A stretch of DNA of 14,434 nt from an uncultured Lachnospiraceae bacterium (GTDB taxonomy: Bacteria > Bacillota > Clostridia > Lachnospirales > Lachnospiraceae), in NCBI GenBank assembly GCA_905235345.1, contig CAJOLO010000031.1:1-14434 (forward strand), given 5' to 3'. The notes below the pieces were generated by a model, which was given only the letters and a program-made list of their open reading frames with translations, searched no databases and was not told the DNA's origin. The translations under genes were made by a program, and so were the position numbers. Shown here in pieces: positions 7,277 to 14,434 of the stretch (position 1 is its first letter; each line of letters starts with the position of its first letter).

Positions 7277-8884
7277 ATGACAAAGTACATTTTCGTTACA
7301 GGAGGAGTTGTTTCAGGGTTAGGAAAAGGCATTACTGCCGCATCTTTGGGAAGATTACTTAAAGCAAGGGGACTTAAGGTGGCAGCTCAGAAGCTTGATC
7401 CTTATATTAATGTTGATCCGGGAACAATGAGTCCTTATCAGCATGGTGAAGTATATGTGACAGAGGACGGAGCTGAGACAGATCTTGATCTTGGACACTA
7501 TGAACGGTTTATTGACGAGAATCTTAACAAGTATTCCAATCTGACGTCCGGAAAAGTATATTGGAATGTGTTAAATAAAGAGCGTCGTGGTGAGTATCTT
7601 GGATCAACAGTTCAGGTTATTCCCCACATAACTAATGAAATCAAGGAGTTTGTATATAGAGTTGGTAATGAAACGGATGCGGATGTGGTTATCACTGAAA
7701 TCGGCGGAACGATAGGTGACATCGAATCTCAGCCGTTTATCGAGGCAGTAAGACAGATATCATTGGAAGTAGGAGCCGCCAACAGTCTGTTTATTCACGT
7801 TACCTTAGTACCTTATCTTCATGGTTCGGATGAACATAAATCAAAGCCGACACAGCATTCCGTGAAGGAGCTTCGTGGTATGGGAGTAAGTCCTGATATT
7901 ATTGTTCTTAGATGTGATGAGCCTCTTGAAGAATCCATCTTCAAGAAGATTTCCATGTTCTGTAATGTGAAAGAGGACTGTGTTATCGAGAACAGGACTT
8001 TGCCAAGTCTTTACGAGGCACCGCTTATGCTTGAGGAAGCTCATTTATCCGAGGTGGTCTGCCGTGAACTGGAAATTGATGCACCTGAACCTGATCTTAC
8101 AGAGTGGAAGCGGTTAGTTGGCAGTATCGAGAGCAGAGATAAGGAAGTTACAATCGGACTTGTCGGAAAATACGTTCAGCTTCATGATGCATATTTATCC
8201 ATTGCGGAGGCACTCAATCATGCAGGTTTTGCCCTCAATGCTCATGTCAATATAGAGTGGATAGACTCAGAGGAATTGAATGAGAATAACTACGAGGAAC
8301 AGCTTAAGAATATGAAGGGAATAATAGTACCCGGAGGCTTTGGCGACAGAGGCATAGAGGGAATGATACTGGCTGCAAAGTATGCCAGAACCAATAATAT
8401 TCCATACTTCGGAATCTGTCTTGGTATGCAGATTGCGGTTATTGAATATGCCAGAAATGTAGCAGGACTTACAGATGCATGTTCAGGAGAATTTAATGAT
8501 GCAACAGATGTCAGAGTCATAGATTTCATGCCGGGTCAATCGGACGACATTGATAAGGGCGGAACATTAAGACTGGGAAGCTATCCGTGTCATATCACTG
8601 CCGGAACATTGATGGAGAAATGCTATGGCACACTTGATATAAATGAGCGACACAGACACAGATATGAATTTAATAATGATTATAGGGATGTGCTTACGAA
8701 GAATGGATTGGTTATCTCAGGACTTTCTCCTGACGGTAATCTGGTTGAGACCGTTGAGGTTGCCAATCATCCGTTTTATATCGGTGTTCAGTTCCATCCT
8801 GAATTTAAGTCTAGACCGAACCGCCCACATCCGATATTCAGGAAGTTTGTAGAAACTGCCCTTGAAATGCAGAATAACGGATAA
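7277..8884 (+). CDS. pyrG: CTP synthase
   Basis: PyrG converts UTP to CTP with ATP and glutamine, the last step of de novo pyrimidine nucleotide synthesis. The 535-residue protein has the usual two parts. The amidoligase domain (about 1-270) has the P-loop FVTGGVVSGLGKGI (6-19) and signature stretches such as KLDPYINVDPGTMSPYQHGEV. The class I glutamine amidotransferase domain (about 290-530) has nucleophile C381 in GICLGMQ and H507/E509 in FHPEF. All catalytic residues are present. The ATG has AAGGAGG (7265-7271) five bases upstream. The 102-bp gap after purF is A+T-rich with no terminator and only poor promoter matches, so co-transcription with purF is likely. It lacks the leader found before purF and carA. 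Confidence 0.98.
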   Translation: MTKYIFVTGGVVSGLGKGITAASLGRLLKARGLKVAAQKLDPYINVDPGTMSPYQHGEVYVTEDGAETDLDLGHYERFIDENLNKYSNLTSGKVYWNVLNKERRGEYLGSTVQVIPHITNEIKEFVYRVGNETDADVVITEIGGTIGDIESQPFIEAVRQISLEVGAANSLFIHVTLVPYLHGSDEHKSKPTQHSVKELRGMGVSPDIIVLRCDEPLEESIFKKISMFCNVKEDCVIENRTLPSLYEAPLMLEEAHLSEVVCRELEIDAPEPDLTEWKRLVGSIESRDKEVTIGLVGKYVQLHDAYLSIAEALNHAGFALNAHVNIEWIDSEELNENNYEEQLKNMKGIIVPGGFGDRGIEGMILAAKYARTNNIPYFGICLGMQIAVIEYARNVAGLTDACSGEFNDATDVRVIDFMPGQSDDIDKGGTLRLGSYPCHITAGTLMEKCYGTLDINERHRHRYEFNNDYRDVLTKNGLVISGLSPDGNLVETVEVANHPFYIGVQFHPEFKSRPNRPHPIFRKFVETALEMQNNG

Positions 8885-8894
8885 TAATTAATTC

Positions 8895-8922
8895 TTGACT
8901 TTTGAATAGAAATCTTTATACT
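8895..8922 (+). promoter_or_regulatory. carA promoter
   Basis: TTGACT (8895-8900), 16-bp spacer and TATACT (8917-8922) lie only 11 bases after the pyrG stop codon. Boxes, spacing and flanks match the purF promoter. The transcript should begin near 8929-8931, directly at the leader hairpin. Confidence 0.75.
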
Positions 8923-8928
8923 ATTATT

Positions 8929-9050
8929 TGGACGTTCCAAAGGCGGAACTTGTTATACTTTTATACATATACAGGTAATGATTATGGTTAGACATGTTAT
9001 ATAAGAAGCAAGGATGTTTCGAGGTACGTACTCGAGGCATCTTTTTCTTT
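8929..9050 (+). promoter_or_regulatory. Conserved carA 5' leader, twin of the purF leader
   Basis: The leader begins with hairpin GTTCC (8934-8938), AAAGGC loop, GGAAC (8945-8949). After 51 variable bases comes ATAAGAAGCAAGG (9001-9013) and the terminator hairpin. Promoter start to hairpin end spans 147 bases, against 146 for purF. GAAGCA (9004-9009) can pair with TGTTTC (9015-9020), competing with the terminator stem as in purF. Compensating changes occur in the terminator stem between the two copies, which supports an RNA function. Bases 9051-9117 hold only a plain spacer and the ribosome site AGGAGG (9106-9111). Confidence 0.65.
9013..9050 (+). terminator. Leader terminator hairpin before carA
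   Basis: An 11-bp stem (GATGTTTCGAG, 9013-9023, with CTCGAGGCATC, 9031-9041; two G-U pairs) closes loop GTACGTA and runs straight into TTTTTCTTT (9042-9050). This is a convincing intrinsic terminator placed 67 bases before the carA start, so it should act as an attenuator rather than as the end of pyrG. Confidence 0.75.
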
Positions 9051-9117
9051 ATAGCTAAGAGCTTACGTATCGGCATTTGAATTTGTCATTACTATTTAAT
9101 ATGGCAGGAGGAATACA

Positions 9118-10200
9118 ATGGATAGAAAATTAATTTTGGAAGACGGAAGTGAATATCTGGGATATGGCTTTGGCGCAAAGCGGGATGCTGTATGCGAGAT
9201 AGTGTTTAATACTTCCATGGCAGGATATCAGGAGATTGTATCAGATCCGTCCTATACCGATCAGGCGATTGTGATGTCATATCCTCTTATCGGTAATTAC
9301 GGAATAACCGATGAGGATTTTGAGAGCAAGCTGCTTAATCTGGGTGGATTGATCGTGAGAGAAGTTAATGATTCCCCATCGAATTTCCGATTTACCAGAA
9401 CTTTGTCGGAACTTTTAGAGGAAGGAAATGTTCCCGGAGTATATGGAGTTGATACGAGAAAGCTTGTAAGAAGTATAAGAGATATCGGTTCAAGAAAGGT
9501 ACTTATAACTGATGCGGATACCACTCTTGAACAGGGATTGGAGATATTGAAAAATACAGAGCTTAGGCATGATGCAGTAGCAAGATGCAGCAGTAAGAAG
9601 AGATGGTATGCCAGAACATCTAATCCTATATATAATGTAGTAGCGATTGATTGTGGCATGAAGATGAATATCGTCAGAGAATTCAACAATCATGGTTGTA
9701 ATGTAACAGTGGTTCCTTATAATACAAGCAGTGAAGACATTATGTCCATGAAACCTGACGGTATATTTATATCCAATGGTCCCGGTGATCCCGAGGATGT
9801 TAAAGAAGTTATAGAGACTCTTAAGGATTTACGTGGAAAAGCTCCTATGTTCGGTATATGTCTCGGACATCAGCTGATTGCACTTTCATATGGAGCCAGA
9901 ACCTACAAGTTGAAATTCGGACATCGTGGCGGTAATCATCCGGTCAAGGATATAAGAACCGGAAAGATTGAGATAACAAGTCAGAATCACAGCTATGCAG
10001 TTGATGAGAAATCTGTTGAGGGTACCGGACTTGAAGTTTCACATATCAATCTGCTGGACAATACCGTTGAGGGATTATGCTGCAATGAGGACAAAGTATT
10101 CTCGGTTCAGTATCATCCGGAAAGTGCGCCGGGTCCTCAGGACAGTACATATCTGTTTGACAGATTTATTGAGAATATGCAGCAATTCACTATTAAGTGA
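9118..10200 (+). CDS. carA: Carbamoyl-phosphate synthase small (glutaminase) subunit
   Basis: CarA hydrolyses glutamine and channels ammonia to CarB for carbamoyl phosphate, which feeds pyrimidines and arginine. The 360-residue length is normal. The N-terminal CPSase small-subunit domain (about 1-150) has VFNTSMAGYQEIVSDPSY and GVYGVDTRKLVR. The class I amidotransferase domain (about 170-355) has FISNGPGDP, nucleophile C248 in FGICLGHQ, and H333/E335 in QYHPES, so the catalytic triad is complete. The ATG at 9118 has AGGAGG six bases upstream. The gene has its own promoter and attenuator-like leader. carB follows after 242 bases, a long gap for a carAB pair, with no terminator visible between them. 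Confidence 0.97.
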   Translation: MDRKLILEDGSEYLGYGFGAKRDAVCEIVFNTSMAGYQEIVSDPSYTDQAIVMSYPLIGNYGITDEDFESKLLNLGGLIVREVNDSPSNFRFTRTLSELLEEGNVPGVYGVDTRKLVRSIRDIGSRKVLITDADTTLEQGLEILKNTELRHDAVARCSSKKRWYARTSNPIYNVVAIDCGMKMNIVREFNNHGCNVTVVPYNTSSEDIMSMKPDGIFISNGPGDPEDVKEVIETLKDLRGKAPMFGICLGHQLIALSYGARTYKLKFGHRGGNHPVKDIRTGKIEITSQNHSYAVDEKSVEGTGLEVSHINLLDNTVEGLCCNEDKVFSVQYHPESAPGPQDSTYLFDRFIENMQQFTIK

Positions 10201-10442
10201 TTCATTACAGAAGTGTATTGTAACAGTTAACCTCTCAGCCGTCTGCACTTGCGACAGGTGGCATACCAACAGCATGAATTGTACCGGAATCTGGCACATT
10301 GGAATGCGAAGCTGTGCCCGATGCATAACGGTGAAACAGAAGGGTGAATAGTTACAGCGTATTAACATAAGTGAAGTAATGTAGGACGAGAAGCAATTGA
10401 TTATAAGCAAAGCAGTTATATAGAAAATGGAGAATATACGTT
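10201..10442 (+). other. Fold-prone spacer between carA and carB
   Basis: This 242-bp gap has no credible gene. It can form a long imperfect stem-loop: TGTAAC (10219-10224) with GTTACA (10351-10356), CCGT-TGCA (10239-10247) with TGCA-ACGG (10322-10331), and GGCACA (10293-10298) with TGTGCC (10313-10318). There is no T tract after it and no good promoter, so it does not look like a terminator. It may be a structured mRNA region, a processing site or a decayed palindromic insert. The carB ribosome site GGAG is at 10429-10432. Confidence 0.4.
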
Positions 10443-13400
10443 ATGCCGAAAAGAAATGATTTAAAGAAAATTCTTGTGATTGGTTCAGGACCTATCGTGA
10501 TAGGACAGGCCGCTGAATTTGATTATGCCGGAACACAGGCATGTCTCGCACTTAAGGAGGAGGGTTATGAGGTAGTTCTTGCCAACTCCAATCCTGCAAC
10601 GATTATGACTGATACTATGGTTGCGGATAAGGTTTATATGGAACCGCTTACTCTTGAATTCATGGCACGAATCTGCCGTTATGAGAGACCTGATGCGATA
10701 GTTCCCGGAATCGGAGGTCAGACCGGACTTAACCTTGCCATGCAGCTCAATGATAAAGGTGTATTAAATGAGTGTGAAATTGAACTTTTAGGAACAGATG
10801 CAGCAAGCATAAGATGTGCGGAAGACAGGGAACAGTTTAAAGAACTCTGTGAGAGAATCGGCGAACCGGTAGTACCTTCCCAGATTACATATACAGTCGA
10901 AGAGGGGTTAAAAGCTGCCAATGAGATTGGTTATCCGGTAATACTTCGACCTGCATTTACTCTTGGAGGAACCGGCGGTGGATTTGCCTATGATGAGAAA
11001 GAGATGAAAGAGATGATGACGAATGCTCTTGCTCTTTCACCGGTTCATCAGGTGTTGGTTGAGAAGAGTATCAAAGGCTATAAAGAGATTGAATATGAAG
11101 TTATCAGAGATGCAAATGATACTGCAATAGTGGTATGTAACATGGAGAATCTTGATCCGGTCGGAATACATACCGGTGACTCTGTCGTTGTAGCACCAAG
11201 CCAGACACTTACCAATAAAGAGTATCATATGCTAAGAGACAGTGCATTAAAGATCATTCGTGCTCTTGGGGTCAAGGGAGGATGTAATGTTCAATTTGCT
11301 TTAGATCCGGAGTCGTTTGATTATTATGTGATAGAGGTTAACCCGAGAGTGTCGCGTTCGTCAGCACTTGCCTCTAAGGCCAGCGGATATCCGATCGCAA
11401 GAGTTTCAGCAAAGATTGCGGTAGGAATGAACCTTGAGGAGATTGAACTTGCTAATACTCCTGCCTGCTTTGAACCGGCGCTTGATTATGTGGTTACCAA
11501 GATGCCAAGATTCCCATTTGATAAATTCACTCTGGCATCTAACGTTCTTTCGACTCAGATGAAAGCGACGGGAGAGGTCATGAGTGTTGGACGTACCTTA
11601 GAGGAAAGTCTTCTTAAGGCGATTCGTTCATTAGAGGATGGAAAGAACCATATTCACCTTGAGAAGTTTGATGTGAAAAGTCTGTCTGATAAGCCGGAAC
11701 CCGAGAACAAGAAGGAGGCAATCGATAAACTCCTTACATATATTGAGGACGGAACCGATGACAGAATATATGCAATCTCACAGCTTATATGGTTAGGGGT
11801 AGATCTTCAGGTAATATACAGCAGAACAAAGATTGATATGTTCTTCCTTGATAAGATCAAGAATATTGTAGAATTCGAGAAGAAACTTGAGGATATTAAG
11901 AGTAAGGCAGAAGATATCCTTGTTGATAAATATGGTATGTTAAAAGCGAATTTAACCGTAGATAATATTACCGAAGAACATTCATCACATTTAACAGATG
12001 AAGTATTAGGTCTGCTTTCATACGAAACTTTGTATGAATCAAAACGTATGGGCTTCTCAGATTCATACATAGCGGAACTTTTAGGTGTTTCTGAGGATGA
12101 TGTTTGGAAGAAACGCAAGGAATTAGACATTAAGCCTGTCTACAAGATGATAGACACATGTGCTTCCGAGTTCGATAGCTATGTTCCGTATTTTTATTCG
12201 ACTTATGAGGATGAGAATGAATCTGTTGTTTCAGACAAAAAGAAGATAATCGTATTAGGATCGGGACCGATAAGAATCGGTCAGGGTGTGGAGTTCGATT
12301 ATTCAACTGTTCATGCGGTAAAAACAATCCATGAGATGGGATACGAGGCAATAGTTATCAATAACAACCCTGAGACTGTATCAACAGATTACACAACAGC
12401 TGACAAGCTTTACTTTGAACCGCTCACGGTTGAGGATATCATGAATATTATCGATCTGGAAAAGCCGGAAGGAGTTATCGCTTCTCTCGGAGGTCAGACT
12501 GCAGTTAATCTGGCTGAACCTTTGACTGCGAAAGGAGTCAAGATAATCGGAACTGACTGTGAGGCTATATTCAAGGCTGAGGACAGAGATGCATTTGAAA
12601 GTGTTATTGTTTCACTGGGAATCCCACATCCTACCGGAGAGGCAGTTACAGATATAGAAAGTGGAGTAGAAGTCGCTGCCAGGATTGGATATCCTGTGCT
12701 TGTCAGACCTTCATTTGTTCTGGGCGGACGTGCCATGGAGATTGTTGCAAATGAGGAAATGTTAAGACACTATCTAAAGAGTGCAGTTGAGGTTGATGTG
12801 GATAAGCCTGTTCTTGTTGATAAATACGTTGTCGGTAAAGAGGTAGAGGTAGATGCAATCTGTGACGGCAAGGAAGTATTCTTGCCGGGAATTATGGAAT
12901 TGGTAGAACGTACAGGAGTACATTCGGGAGACAGTACCAGCGTTTATCCTCCATTTTCTATCTCAGATAAGGTAAAGGATACCATAAGGGAATATACGAC
13001 CAAGATTGGACTCGGAATAGGAATTGTCGGACTTTTCAACATACAGTTCATAGTGGATAAAGATGATAATGTATTTATAATAGAGGTTAACCCGCGTGCG
13101 TCAAGAAGTGTACCGTTCCTTTCAAAATCCACAGGCTTTTCATTGGTGGATATTGCAACGAAGGTTATGCTTGGACATAGTCTTAAGGAGCAGGGAATAG
13201 TTGACCTTGTACCGCCACCGAAGCAGTTCTGGTATGTAAAGGCTCCTGCATTTTCATTCGAGAAATTAAACGGTATGGATGCATATCTGTCACCGGAGAT
13301 GAAATCAACCGGAGAGGCAATCGGATATGACAGAAAGCTTAAGCGCGCATTCTATAAGGCATTGCAGGCATCAGGAATTAAGATGAAGGACTATGGAACA

Positions 13401-13769
13401 GTAATGGTTACGCTTGCTGATGAGGACAAGGAGGAAGCGCTTCCGCTGGTACGCAGGTTCTATCAGTTAGGCTTCAACATTGAGGCAACAGTCGGAACAG
13501 CCACATTCCTTAAGAATAATGGAATCAGAACGAGACTTCGCGGAAAGTTAAGTGATGGCAGTGATGAGGTTATAAAATCCATTCAGGCTGGGTATGTTAG
13601 TTATATAATCAATACCAGAGCGATATTGTCAGGAGTGCATTATGAAGATGGCGTTGCCATAAGGCAGTGTGCGGTACGTAATGGAGTTACAATGTTCACA
13701 TCATTGGATACGGTAAGGATACTCCTTGATGTTCTCGAGGAGGTCATTCCGGAGATATCAGTTATTTAG
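10443..13769 (+). CDS. carB: Carbamoyl-phosphate synthase large subunit
   Basis: CarB makes carbamoyl phosphate from bicarbonate, two ATP and ammonia supplied by CarA. The duplicated ATP-grasp architecture is clear. Half 1 starts KILVIGSGPIVIGQAAEFDY and has RPAFTLGGTGGG and IEVNPRVSRSSALASKA. Half 2 starts near residue 600 with KIIVLGSGPIRIGQGVEFDY and has RPSFVLGGRAMEI and IEVNPRASRSVPFLSK. An MGS-like allosteric domain closes the protein (from about 985, with VGTATFLKNNGI and SYIINT). At 1108 residues it is about 35 longer than E. coli CarB. The excess appears to lie at about 487-523, inside the central oligomerisation domain, just before LSYETLYESKRMGF. The ATG at 10443 follows GGAG by 10 bases. 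The C-terminal domain suggests nucleotide or ornithine control as in other CarB proteins. Confidence 0.97.
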   Translation: MPKRNDLKKILVIGSGPIVIGQAAEFDYAGTQACLALKEEGYEVVLANSNPATIMTDTMVADKVYMEPLTLEFMARICRYERPDAIVPGIGGQTGLNLAMQLNDKGVLNECEIELLGTDAASIRCAEDREQFKELCERIGEPVVPSQITYTVEEGLKAANEIGYPVILRPAFTLGGTGGGFAYDEKEMKEMMTNALALSPVHQVLVEKSIKGYKEIEYEVIRDANDTAIVVCNMENLDPVGIHTGDSVVVAPSQTLTNKEYHMLRDSALKIIRALGVKGGCNVQFALDPESFDYYVIEVNPRVSRSSALASKASGYPIARVSAKIAVGMNLEEIELANTPACFEPALDYVVTKMPRFPFDKFTLASNVLSTQMKATGEVMSVGRTLEESLLKAIRSLEDGKNHIHLEKFDVKSLSDKPEPENKKEAIDKLLTYIEDGTDDRIYAISQLIWLGVDLQVIYSRTKIDMFFLDKIKNIVEFEKKLEDIKSKAEDILVDKYGMLKANLTVDNITEEHSSHLTDEVLGLLSYETLYESKRMGFSDSYIAELLGVSEDDVWKKRKELDIKPVYKMIDTCASEFDSYVPYFYSTYEDENESVVSDKKKIIVLGSGPIRIGQGVEFDYSTVHAVKTIHEMGYEAIVINNNPETVSTDYTTADKLYFEPLTVEDIMNIIDLEKPEGVIASLGGQTAVNLAEPLTAKGVKIIGTDCEAIFKAEDRDAFESVIVSLGIPHPTGEAVTDIESGVEVAARIGYPVLVRPSFVLGGRAMEIVANEEMLRHYLKSAVEVDVDKPVLVDKYVVGKEVEVDAICDGKEVFLPGIMELVERTGVHSGDSTSVYPPFSISDKVKDTIREYTTKIGLGIGIVGLFNIQFIVDKDDNVFIIEVNPRASRSVPFLSKSTGFSLVDIATKVMLGHSLKEQGIVDLVPPPKQFWYVKAPAFSFEKLNGMDAYLSPEMKSTGEAIGYDRKLKRAFYKALQASGIKMKDYGTVMVTLADEDKEEALPLVRRFYQLGFNIEATVGTATFLKNNGIRTRLRGKLSDGSDEVIKSIQAGYVSYIINTRAILSGVHYEDGVAIRQCAVRNGVTMFTSLDTVRILLDVLEEVIPEISVI

Positions 13770-13806
13770 GATAGCTAATCGCGAAACTTCGATTTACATC
13801 TTTTTA

Positions 13807-13947
13807 ATTGTACATATTATATAGTTCCATCGCAGACACGTTTGCACTCCGTCTTCGGCGTAATGGTACTAAATTCGTGTTGCACACTCATTAAGTACCA
13901 ACGCCTGCGCCAAGGTCTGCTTATGGAATCTATACAATATGCACAAT
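13807..13947. repeat. 141-bp imperfect palindrome (MITE-like or structured RNA)
   Basis: The outer arms 13807-13830 and 13923-13947 are inverted copies of each other, 22 of 25 columns matching (two transitions and one indel). Inside lie GCAGAC (13832-13837) with GTCTGC (13915-13920), GGCGT (13857-13861) with ACGCC (13901-13905), TGGTACT (13864-13870) with AGTACCA (13894-13900), and a GTGT-TGC-ACAC tip (13877-13887). It contains no gene. It resembles a non-autonomous palindromic insertion or dispersed intergenic repeat. It could instead be transcribed as a long hairpin after carB. No clear target duplication flanks it. The remainder of the 243-bp gap between carB and the next gene holds only a weak hairpin (AATCG 13777-13781 with CGATT 13790-13794, then CTTTTT) that may end the carB transcript. 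Confidence 0.7.
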
Positions 13948-13956
13948 AGATTCAAG

Positions 13957-13962
13957 TATAAT
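13957..13962 (+). promoter_or_regulatory. Possible -10 box of the glutamine synthetase gene
   Basis: A perfect TATAAT lies 50 bases before the start codon and 10 bases beyond the palindrome. The expected -35 position falls inside the right arm of the palindrome and reads poorly (ACAATA, 13934-13939). If real, the palindrome would supply part of this promoter. Confidence 0.35.
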
Positions 13963-14012
13963 AAGGAGTTTCGCAATCATCTAATTTAAGGGGAAATGGA
14001 AGGAGATACAAC

Positions 14013-14434
14013 ATGAATGAAACCTTGGATGAGATAATGGAATATATTGAGCGTGAGGATGCAAAGTTTATTCGCCTTGCGTTTCGTGATGTGTTTGGTG
14101 TGCAGAAGAATATTTCCGTAATGCCGGGTGAGATTAAGAAGGCGTTGGAGGATGGCATACCGATTAATCCTGAAGATATTGCAGGTTTTGAAGGCTGTAA
14201 GGGAGCTAATCTGTATCTCAAACCTGATCCGTCTACACTTGCGGTTCTTCCGTGGAGACCTGACAGCGGGAGAGTTGTCAGGATGTTCTGTGACGTGTAC
14301 ACTTCAGACGGAAAGTTATTTGAAGTAGATACCAGAGCTATTTTGAAAAATGCAGTTAAGAAAGCAAAGGAGGCTGGAATACAGTTTCGTTTCAGTTCTG
14401 AGACTGAATTCTATCTGTTTAAGAAGGATGATAC
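14013..14434 (+). CDS. Glutamine synthetase family protein, N-terminal part (partial)
   Basis: The first 140 residues of a type I glutamine-synthetase-family protein are visible; the gene runs off the window. Recognisable parts are the beta-grasp N domain KFIRLAFRDVFGVQKNISV (18-36), YLKPDPSTLAVLPWRP (68-83), VRMFCDVYTSDGKLFE (89-104), and the start of the catalytic barrel with metal ligands E130 and E132 in SSETEFYLF. The loop that normally reads FD(G/A)S(S/A)I, holding active-site Asp50 of the Salmonella enzyme, reads INPEDI here (51-56), so that Asp is Asn. This may be a variant synthetase or a related gamma-glutamyl ligase. The ATG at 14013 has AGGAG (14001-14005) upstream. Its position after purF-pyrG-carAB fits a glutamine supply role. 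Confidence 0.85.
   Translation, partial: MNETLDEIMEYIEREDAKFIRLAFRDVFGVQKNISVMPGEIKKALEDGIPINPEDIAGFEGCKGANLYLKPDPSTLAVLPWRPDSGRVVRMFCDVYTSDGKLFEVDTRAILKNAVKKAKEAGIQFRFSSETEFYLFKKDD

Noticed and set aside
9995..10351. A 118-codon open frame overlapping the end of carA and the carAB spacer.
   Set aside because: Most of it is a shifted frame of carA, with no ribosome site and no recognisable protein features.
10386..10397. A third copy of the leader block (AGAAGCAA) before carB.
   Set aside because: Only eight bases match, with no promoter, hairpin or T tract around them.
13952..14302. A 116-codon reverse-strand open frame over the glutamine synthetase gene.
   Set aside because: It is antisense to a clear coding region and has no family features.

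Overview
The window looks like chromosome of a low-to-moderate GC Firmicute, most likely a Lachnospiraceae-type Clostridium relative (Butyrivibrio, Lachnospira or Roseburia style). This rests on strong AGGAG-type ribosome sites, a YesM/YesN two-component pair, a cysteine-rich Bacillus-type PurF and the general protein style; no taxonomic search was possible. Every credible gene is on the + strand.

Region 1 (1-5553) is a sugar-sensing module. It opens with the C-terminal part of a ribose-type substrate-binding protein that ends at a good intrinsic terminator. Next comes a tightly packed operon: a YesN-type response regulator (REC + AraC HTH), a YesM-type histidine kinase with two membrane helices and almost no extracellular part, an RbsA/MglA-like double ABC ATPase whose nucleotide-binding motifs are badly degraded in both halves, and a PHP-family phosphatase (HisK type). 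The kinase gene carries a one-base insertion at 2669-2672, exactly in front of the NPHFLYN phosphoacceptor motif; removing one base restores an intact 349-residue kinase. The kinase/ABC and ABC/PHP junctions each overlap by one base, so translation is probably coupled.

Region 2 (5554-13769) holds nucleotide biosynthesis genes that consume glutamine: purF, pyrG, carA and carB. purF and carA are preceded by near-duplicate leaders. Each has the same promoter (TTGACT, 16 bp, TATACT), a hairpin GTTCC-N6-GGAAC at the transcript start, about 52 variable bases, a conserved ATAAGAAGCAAGG block and an 11-bp hairpin followed by a T-rich tract. This paired element looks like a shared attenuator or riboswitch-like control of two committed, glutamine-using steps (purine and pyrimidine). 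I do not recognise it as a known family, and it is the strongest candidate here for something undescribed. carA and carB are separated by an unusually long, fold-prone spacer of 242 bp.

Region 3 (13770-14434) contains a 141-bp imperfect palindrome with 24/25-bp terminal arms, followed by the start of a glutamine-synthetase-family gene. That gene has an altered segment where the family normally has a conserved active-site Asp loop. Together, regions 2 and 3 place glutamine synthesis beside three glutamine amidotransferases.
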